DNA of 10,396 bases from Sphingobacteriaceae bacterium. GTDB lineage: Bacteria > Bacteroidota > Bacteroidia > B-17B0 > Aurantibacillaceae. The DNA lies in the NCBI GenBank assembly GCA_023251695.1, contig JAHEYE010000107.1, positions 1-10,396 of the forward strand, read 5' to 3'. Under the pieces are notes generated by a model. It had not been told where the DNA came from, did not search any database, and saw only the letters and a program-made list of their open reading frames with translations. The position numbers and the translations under genes were made by a program. This document shows positions 6,991-10,396 of the stretch, piece by piece (position 1 is the first letter of the stretch; each line of letters starts with the position of its first letter).

Positions 6991-7760
6991 TAATTCACGA
7001 TTGCAGTTACCGAAATCATATCTGCATAATTTAAAGCGATTTCATGTGCTTTTTTTCCTATAGCAACCGACGAATAACCGGCCAGATCAATTGTACTTGG
7101 ATTTTTAAACCATTCCAAAATATCAGTTTTCATCATTACTTTGGGTACTTTATTGCTCACTACTTGTATAAGGTTTGTACCAAAGGATGGGCTTGATTTT
7201 ACAATGGTATTCCATTGGCCTGTAAAGCCGCCGATATGCTGAAAAAAGTTCCCAAAAGGGGATGCATTGCATGAACCTTCCATTTTTGCAAAAATATAAC
7301 CCTGTGCCCAATCCCAGAACATATCGTGAATAGGATCTAAGGCGCCCGTTTGTGCGCCGCTGCAATTTCTTAAACTATCAACGCCAATAATAAATTCCAT
7401 GCTAATGTAATTACCCAAAGGAACATTAGGAATTGAAAAACTTAAACTTGTACTGTCATTTTGTTTTATGAGACGGTAACTCTCAGGCTCTACAAATTCA
7501 TAACCGTCATCTCTTTTTAATTTTATATTGCTGATATAATATTTGAAGAGCGAAACTGAAAAAGTATCGAGATTTTCATTGATATAGGTTTGCGTATTTA
7601 AAGCAAGAGGCATACTGCCCACCATGTTGGTAATTTGAAAATCGACGGAATTGGTTTGAACAAATCCTGTATCATTGTTATTTGTACTCTGTGTTATCGG
7701 GTCCTTTTTACATGACACGGCTAAAACAAGAAATAAAACAATAACAGACAGTTTTCTCAT
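6990..7760 (-). CDS. MbnP-family copper-site lipoprotein
   Basis: This 256-residue protein has a lipoprotein signal with Cys17 in LAVSCKKD. The body matches the MbnP family (metallo-mystery pair): an early strand VDFQITNMVGSMPLALNT, the SLFKYYISNIKLKR segment, the central IGVDSLRN and DPIHDMFWDWAQGY block, and SVTAIVN at the end. MbnP of Methylosinus binds copper through a kynurenine made from Trp by its di-heme partner MbnH. Here Trp149 and Trp151 in FWDWAQGY are the candidate modified residues and His145 a candidate ligand. Only two mature-region cysteines besides the lipidated one are present (Cys133, Cys164); they flank that block and may form a disulfide, fewer than the four-Cys branch. 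The di-heme gene follows with a one-base overlap, the diagnostic context. Confidence 0.85.
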   Translation of the reverse strand: MRKLSVIVLFLVLAVSCKKDPITQSTNNNDTGFVQTNSVDFQITNMVGSMPLALNTQTYINENLDTFSVSLFKYYISNIKLKRDDGYEFVEPESYRLIKQNDSTSLSFSIPNVPLGNYISMEFIIGVDSLRNCSGAQTGALDPIHDMFWDWAQGYIFAKMEGSCNASPFGNFFQHIGGFTGQWNTIVKSSPSFGTNLIQVVSNKVPKVMMKTDILEWFKNPSTIDLAGYSSVAIGKKAHEIALNYADMISVTAIVN

Positions 7761-7764
7761 ATTA

Positions 7765-7796
7765 TAAAGTTACAATAAAACTATCCTGAATCCAAA
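7765..7796 (-). promoter_or_regulatory. Candidate promoter of the MbnP/MbnH-like operon
   Basis: On the minus strand TTTG (7796-7793) is followed after 20 bases by TAACTTTA (7772-7765), matching the Bacteroidota arrangement TTTG-N19/20-TAnnTTTG with one mismatch. The -7 element ends 4 bases before the ATG at 7760, so transcription would start at or next to the start codon. The fit is decent, but the region is AT-rich. Confidence 0.4.
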
Positions 7797-7820
7797 CGAA
7801 AGAAACTGTAATTTGTAATC

Positions 7821-8042
7821 CTATTTCACGGGATCATAACCGTGTCCGCCCCAGGGGTGACAGGTAATTATTCTTCTAAACCCTAACCAACAGCCTTTAA
7901 AGATGCCGTATTTGTTAATCGCATCAATACTGTATTGAGAACAGGTTGGCGTGTACCGACAAGAATTCGGAAGCAGAGGAGAAATAGAATATTGATAGAA
8001 TTTGATGAAGAAAACCGGGATTATTTTCAGACTGAATTTCAT
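7821..8042 (-). CDS. yidD: Membrane protein insertion efficiency factor YidD
   Basis: This 73-residue protein is a clear YidD: KFYQYSISPLLPNSCRYTPTCSQY (residues 15-38), then GCWLGFRRI and CHPWGGHGYDPV at 61-72. The conserved cysteines are Cys28, Cys34 and Cys61. YidD is a small protein that sits at the inner face of the membrane through an N-terminal amphipathic helix and assists YidC-dependent insertion. Usually it is found in the rpmH-rnpA-yidD-yidC cluster; here it is detached from that cluster and instead follows a FAH-family gene, a relocation common in Bacteroidota. Its ATG overlaps the stop of that gene by one base (TAATG), so translation is probably coupled. Confidence 0.95.
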   Translation of the reverse strand: MKFSLKIIPVFFIKFYQYSISPLLPNSCRYTPTCSQYSIDAINKYGIFKGCWLGFRRIITCHPWGGHGYDPVK

Positions 8043-8650
8043 TATTTAACATTCAGCGTTAAAAATGATTTTCCATTGATAAAACCTTCCAATTTATCAC
8101 CAATTTTAACCTGACCAACACCCTCGGGTGTACCTGTATAAATTAAATCGCCCGTTTTTAGAGTAACAAATTGAGAAATATAACTAATCACTTTATCAAA
8201 ACTAAAAATCAAATCCTTAGAGTTACCAATTTGACGGCTTTCTCCGTTAATTTTCAATTCGAAATTGATGTTTTTCAAATCTCCCAGTTCTTCTTTCTTC
8301 ACAAAATTCCCGATGGGTGCTGAATTGTCAAACGCTTTTGCTTTTTCCCAGGGTAAACCTTTTTCTTTGCATTTAGCTTGTATATCGCGGGCTGTAAAAT
8401 CAATTCCTAAACCAATTTCATCATAATATTTATGCGCAAATTGCTCTTCGATATGTTTACCGGCTTTTGAAATTTTCAAAACCAATTCGATTTCGTGATG
8501 TACATCCTTACTGAATTCAGGAATATAAAAATCACCCTCTTTCAATAAAGAAGTATCAGGTTTCATAAAGTAAACAGGCTCCGAAGGCACATCGCTTTTC
8601 ATTTCCTTAGCGTGTTCGGCGTAATTACGACCTATACATATGATTTTCAT
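8042..8650 (-). CDS. Fumarylacetoacetase-family (FAHD1-like) hydrolase
   Basis: I choose the ATG at 8650 (202 residues) because the family starts with MKIICIGRNYAEHAKE; the longer frame to 8707 adds 19 residues that do not fit and would run through the promoter. Metal ligands of the FAH fold are in place: Glu53 and Glu55 in HHEIELVL and Asp84 in GIDFTARD. Lys104 (WEKAKAFD) and the YTGTPEGVG loop at 171-179 complete the active site. Short single-domain members such as FAHD1 cleave acylpyruvates and decarboxylate or tautomerise oxaloacetate; which activity applies cannot be told. Cytosolic. It is followed by yidD with a one-base overlap. Confidence 0.92.
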   Translation of the reverse strand: MKIICIGRNYAEHAKEMKSDVPSEPVYFMKPDTSLLKEGDFYIPEFSKDVHHEIELVLKISKAGKHIEEQFAHKYYDEIGLGIDFTARDIQAKCKEKGLPWEKAKAFDNSAPIGNFVKKEELGDLKNINFELKINGESRQIGNSKDLIFSFDKVISYISQFVTLKTGDLIYTGTPEGVGQVKIGDKLEGFINGKSFLTLNVK

Positions 8651-8654
8651 GGTG

Positions 8655-8662
8655 CAAATGTA
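8655..8662 (-). promoter_or_regulatory. -7 element (TACATTTG) at the FAH gene, near-leaderless
   Basis: On the minus strand TACATTTG is a full match to TAnnTTTG, followed by CACC and then the ATG at 8650. If used, the transcript would begin at or within a few bases of the start codon. No good TTTG is found about 20 bases upstream. The site also argues against the longer FAH reading frame. Confidence 0.5.
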
Positions 8663-8707
8663 GGTATTTTCTACGATATGGGTTTGTAGTTTTTGTTCCG
8701 GCCGCAA

Positions 8708-8747
8708 TTGGACTCACCCCCGTCCCCTCTCTAAAAACAGAGAGGGG
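8708..8747. repeat. Palindromic element, left copy (downstream of the DUF559 gene)
   Basis: The element begins TTGGACTCACCCCC (8708-8721) and continues into a perfect 9-bp hairpin: CCCCTCTCT (8724-8732), loop of 6, AGAGAGGGG (8739-8747). No T-tract follows on either strand, so it is not a classical terminator. It is the inverted counterpart of the element at 9209-9251 on the other side of the DUF559 gene. Confidence 0.85.
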
Positions 8748-8772
8748 CGATACTTCTCGTTCTTAAAAGAAA

Positions 8773-9120
8773 TTAAAGTTTGTTTATGAATTCGATTGCC
8801 ATATTAATCTCTCCATTTTTGAAACGAGTTACTTTTATCCCCATTTCTTGCAGAATGGAATCTCTGTTCTCGTCATACTCTTTTTGGATTTCGTGAATTT
8901 CACCATCCAATTCAATAATTACTTTCTTTTCTGCACAATAAAAATCGGCAATGAAATAATTAAGGTTAAAACCGTTTGCCTGATAAATAAAAGGGTGTTG
9001 ACGCAGAAATTTCAAGCCTTTTATTTTTCTGTTTCTAATCCGTTTCCATAAAAATTTCTCACTTTTGGTTTGGTTTCTTCTGAGCCTACGGCAGCGTTTT
9101 ACTATTTGATGTTTATTCAT
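8773..9120 (-). CDS. DUF559 Vsr-like endonuclease-domain protein
   Basis: This 115-residue protein is a complete single-domain DUF559 protein, a branch of the Vsr-like PD-(D/E)XK fold. Landmarks in order: RRNQTKSEKFLWKRIRNR (14-31), GLKFLRQHPF (35-44), FIADFYCAEKKVIIELDGEIHE with candidate catalytic Asp59, Glu70 and Asp72 and His76, then YDENRDSILQEMGIKVTRF. All core residues are present, so it appears intact. Members are presumed DNA endonucleases; none of the short stand-alone kind has a role I can name. The protein is very basic at its N-terminus (MNKHQIVKRCRRLRR), in keeping with nucleic-acid binding. It sits alone between inverted palindromic elements at 8708-8747 and 9209-9251, with no partner methylase or transposase in view. 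Confidence 0.9.
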   Translation of the reverse strand: MNKHQIVKRCRRLRRNQTKSEKFLWKRIRNRKIKGLKFLRQHPFIYQANGFNLNYFIADFYCAEKKVIIELDGEIHEIQKEYDENRDSILQEMGIKVTRFKNGEINMAIEFINKL

Positions 9121-9208
9121 TTTTTAATATCCTATAAAACATCGAAATTAAATCCGAAGACACCAAACCCTTGCTATAAATTGTAGCATTCTTGAAACCG
9201 CCTCTACT

Positions 9209-9251
9209 CCCCCTCTCTATTTGTAGAGAGGGGGTTGGGGGGTGAGTCCAA
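9209..9251. repeat. Palindromic element, right copy (upstream of the DUF559 gene)
   Basis: A perfect 11-bp hairpin, CCCCCTCTCTA (9209-9219), loop TTTG, TAGAGAGGGGG (9224-9234), is followed by TT and GGGGGGTGAGTCCAA (9237-9251). Read on the opposite strand it is TTGGACTCACCCCCC, AA, then the C/T-rich hairpin: the same order as the left copy at 8708-8747. The two copies are inverted about the DUF559 gene, spanning 544 bp together. Confidence 0.88.
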
Positions 9252-9299
9252 ATGCATTACTTATTAAAAATTAAATAACAAAGCGTTCCTGCTTCAATA
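9232..9299. repeat. 68-bp direct repeat, copy A
   Basis: From GGGTTGGGGGGTGAGTCC to TTCCTGCTTCAAT this 68-bp stretch recurs at 9434-9501 with 66 of 68 identical bases (differences at 9260/9462 and 9285/9487). It includes the right arm and tail of the right palindromic element and an AT-rich core around 9257-9280. Similarity continues weakly past the end (TAGGCTTA versus AGCCTTA). Confidence 0.92.
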
Positions 9300-9336
9300 T
9301 AGGCTTATCGTTTTCTCTTAAACCGTTCGTTAATAC

Positions 9337-9431
9337 TTGAATAATAGAACATTTGAACAATAGAATTTAGAATTGAAACTATATACTTCGGATGTTCGCT
9401 TGTTCTATTGTTCAATTATTCGATTGTTCAA
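9337..9431. repeat. 29-bp inverted repeat made of degenerate 8-bp units
   Basis: Arms 9337-9365 and 9403-9431 are inverted copies matching at 25 of 29 positions, around a 37-bp loop. Each arm is itself a run of octamers of the form NNGAAYAA: about four on the plus strand from 9337, and five on the minus strand from 9431 down to 9392. The innermost TTGAACAATAGAA (13 bp) is perfect in both arms. The right arm ends 2 bases before copy B of the 68-bp repeat. Confidence 0.85.
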
Positions 9432-9433
9432 TT

Positions 9434-9501
9434 GGGTTGGGGGGTGAGTCCAAATGCATTATTTATTAAAAATTAAATAACAAAGCCTTCCTGCTTCAAT
9501 A
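9434..9501. repeat. 68-bp direct repeat, copy B
   Basis: Second copy of the repeat at 9232-9299, offset by exactly 202 bases. It keeps the GGGTTGGGGGGTGAGTCC head but lacks the C/T-rich hairpin that precedes copy A; the octamer inverted repeat lies there instead. It ends 19 bases before the hutH ATG, so it makes up the upstream region of hutH. Confidence 0.92.
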
Positions 9502-9509
9502 AGCCTTAG

Positions 9510-9517
9510 TATATTTA
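9510..9517 (+). promoter_or_regulatory. Candidate -7 element (TATATTTA) of hutH, near-leaderless
   Basis: TATATTTA matches TAnnTTTG at 7 of 8 positions and is separated from the hutH ATG by only ACC. No TTTG is seen at the -33 position, which would fall in copy B of the 68-bp repeat. Weak on its own; the same placement is seen at two other genes in the window. Confidence 0.35.
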
Positions 9518-9520
9518 ACC

Positions 9521-10396
9521 ATGTTTAGCATCGACCCCTCCAAACGCTTTACACTTGAGGATGTAAGCAAAATCTTAAAGAAGAATGAAAAATTGCAGCT
9601 TTCTGATGCAGCAATCAAAAACATTGAAAAATGCCGCAATTACCTCGATAAAAAAATAAAGTCTAATAAAAGCCCTATTTATGGCATCAACACCGGGTTC
9701 GGTTCACTTTGTAATGTCCAGATTGCTGATAAAGACCTTGAAAAATTACAGGAAAATCTGGTGATGAGTCATGCCTGCGGTATGGGCGGAGAAGTTCCGC
9801 AGGAAATCGTGAAACTGATGTTGCTTTTGAAAATTCAGGCGCTCAGTTACGGAAAAAGCGGCATTCAATTGGCTACGGTAGAACGTCTGATTGATTTTTA
9901 TAATAACAATATTCTTCCTGTTGTTTATCAATTAGGTTCGTTGGGTGCTTCAGGCGATCTCGCGCCCCTCGCGCATCTCTCTTTGCCGCTAATTGGAAAA
10001 GGAGAAGTTAATTTCGAAAATAAAAAACAAAACGCAGTTGATGTTCTCAAAAAACTAAAACTTTCTCCTGTAAAATTAAAATCAAAAGAAGGACTGGCTT
10101 TACTCAACGGCACGCAATTCATGAGCGCTTACGGAGTTTATTGTTTGTTGAAAGCAGAAAAATTAAACAAGAATGCCGATCTTATATCGGCCATGTCGTT
10201 AGACGCATTCGAGTGCCGTATCGATCCGTTTAAAGAACACCTCCATACTATCAGACCACACAGTGGACAATTACAAACGGCAAAAGCCATCAGAACTATA
10301 TTAAGCGGAAGCAAAATTTCGGCAAAAGTAAAAAAACAGGTGCAGGACCCCTACTCGTTCCGTTGTATTCCGCAGGTGCATGGTGCCACAAAAGAT
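9521..10396 (+). CDS. hutH: Histidine ammonia-lyase, N-terminal 292 codons (runs off the window)
   Basis: HutH deaminates L-histidine to trans-urocanate, the first step of histidine breakdown, in the cytosol. The frame is open from the ATG at 9521 to the last base with no stop; full-length enzymes are about 500 residues, so roughly 60% is here. The MIO cofactor is formed from Ala143-Ser144-Gly145 in GSLGASGDLAPLAHLSLPL. Active-site residues fit HAL: Tyr54 in YGINTGFG, His84 in MSHACGMGG, Asn196 in LLNGTQ, and Gln275, Tyr278 and Arg281 in QDPYSFRCIPQVHG. Ser-His at 83-84 favours HAL over tyrosine or phenylalanine lyase, though related lyases serve pigment pathways in this phylum. No Shine-Dalgarno is present. 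No other hut gene is visible upstream; any would lie downstream of the window. Confidence 0.95.
   Translation, partial: MFSIDPSKRFTLEDVSKILKKNEKLQLSDAAIKNIEKCRNYLDKKIKSNKSPIYGINTGFGSLCNVQIADKDLEKLQENLVMSHACGMGGEVPQEIVKLMLLLKIQALSYGKSGIQLATVERLIDFYNNNILPVVYQLGSLGASGDLAPLAHLSLPLIGKGEVNFENKKQNAVDVLKKLKLSPVKLKSKEGLALLNGTQFMSAYGVYCLLKAEKLNKNADLISAMSLDAFECRIDPFKEHLHTIRPHSGQLQTAKAIRTILSGSKISAKVKKQVQDPYSFRCIPQVHGATKD

Larger units (their letters stand above)
9121..9520. other. 400-bp noncoding, repeat-rich region between DUF559 and hutH
   Basis: No protein-coding frame here looks real. Bases 9121-9208 are an AT-rich leader of the DUF559 gene with no convincing promoter. Then come the right palindromic element (9209-9251), the first copy of the 68-bp repeat (9232-9299), a 37-bp spacer, a large inverted repeat of 8-bp units (9337-9431), the second 68-bp copy (9434-9501) and a possible hutH promoter (9510-9517). 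Confidence 0.8.

Noticed and set aside
7150..7365. Minus-strand 71-codon frame
   Set aside because: It is an out-of-frame shadow within the MbnP-like gene, which has clear family motifs over the same bases.
8651..8707. 19-residue N-terminal extension of the FAH-family protein
   Set aside because: The family begins at MKIICIGRNY, and a full -7 promoter match lies within this stretch 4 bases before the 8650 ATG.
8724..8747. Intrinsic terminator for the DUF559 gene
   Set aside because: The hairpin is strong, but no T-run follows it on the minus strand, and the same hairpin recurs upstream of the gene, so a repeat element explains it better.
8848..9051. Plus-strand 67-codon frame
   Set aside because: Antisense shadow of the DUF559 gene; no motif of its own.
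9232..9501. CRISPR array
   Set aside because: Only two copies of a 68-bp repeat, with a structured 134-bp spacer and no cas genes; length and number do not fit.
9746..10122. Two minus-strand open frames (9746-9931 and 9928-10122)
   Set aside because: Both are antisense to hutH, whose continuous plus-strand frame carries the MIO motif and active-site residues.

Overview
The window looks like a chromosomal piece of a low-GC Bacteroidota bacterium (Flavobacteriales/Sphingobacteriales-like). The evidence is: a C-terminal type IX secretion (T9SS) sorting domain in the first gene; four predicted lipoproteins, three of them with Cys-Lys-Lys after the lipobox; near absence of Shine-Dalgarno sequences; several TAnnTTTG-type -7 promoter elements; and a histidine ammonia-lyase whose motifs fit the Bacteroidota type. 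I see no tRNA, rRNA or CRISPR array.

Layout. 1-654 (+) is the 3' end of a T9SS-secreted protein, closed by an intrinsic terminator. 736-1941 (+) is a tight three-gene cluster: a pirin-like bicupin, a CDGSH-type iron-sulfur protein and a DUF167/YggU protein. It converges on carA (1996-3135, -), whose last codons and stop lie inside a 7-bp tandem repeat array. Upstream of carA on the same strand is a secreted TlpA/thioredoxin-like protein that has lost its CxxC (3218-4657). Divergent from that is an alpha/beta-hydrolase lipoprotein (4734-5522, +).

5534-7760 (-) is the most interesting gene set. It encodes an MbnP-family lipoprotein, a di-heme cytochrome c peroxidase/MauG-family lipoprotein overlapping it by one base (TAATG), and a small transthyretin-like lipoprotein. 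This resembles the MbnP/MbnH pairs, in which the di-heme enzyme oxidises a tryptophan of its partner to kynurenine to make a copper site. Upstream on the same strand lie yidD and a fumarylacetoacetase-family (FAHD1-like) hydrolase, also joined by a TAATG overlap.

8700-9520 is a repeat-rich accessory island. A short Vsr-like DUF559 endonuclease gene (8773-9120) is flanked by two inverted copies of an element made of TTGGACTCACCCCC plus a C/T-rich perfect hairpin. A 68-bp sequence partly overlapping the right element recurs 202 bp later, directly upstream of hutH. Between the two 68-bp copies sits a large inverted repeat built from degenerate 8-bp units. From 9521 to the window end is the first 292 codons of hutH (histidine to urocanate), still open at the edge.

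The two strongest leads are the MbnP/MbnH-like pair with its third lipoprotein, and the DUF559 nuclease bracketed by inverted palindromic elements, which may be an uncharacterised REP-like nuclease-linked element.
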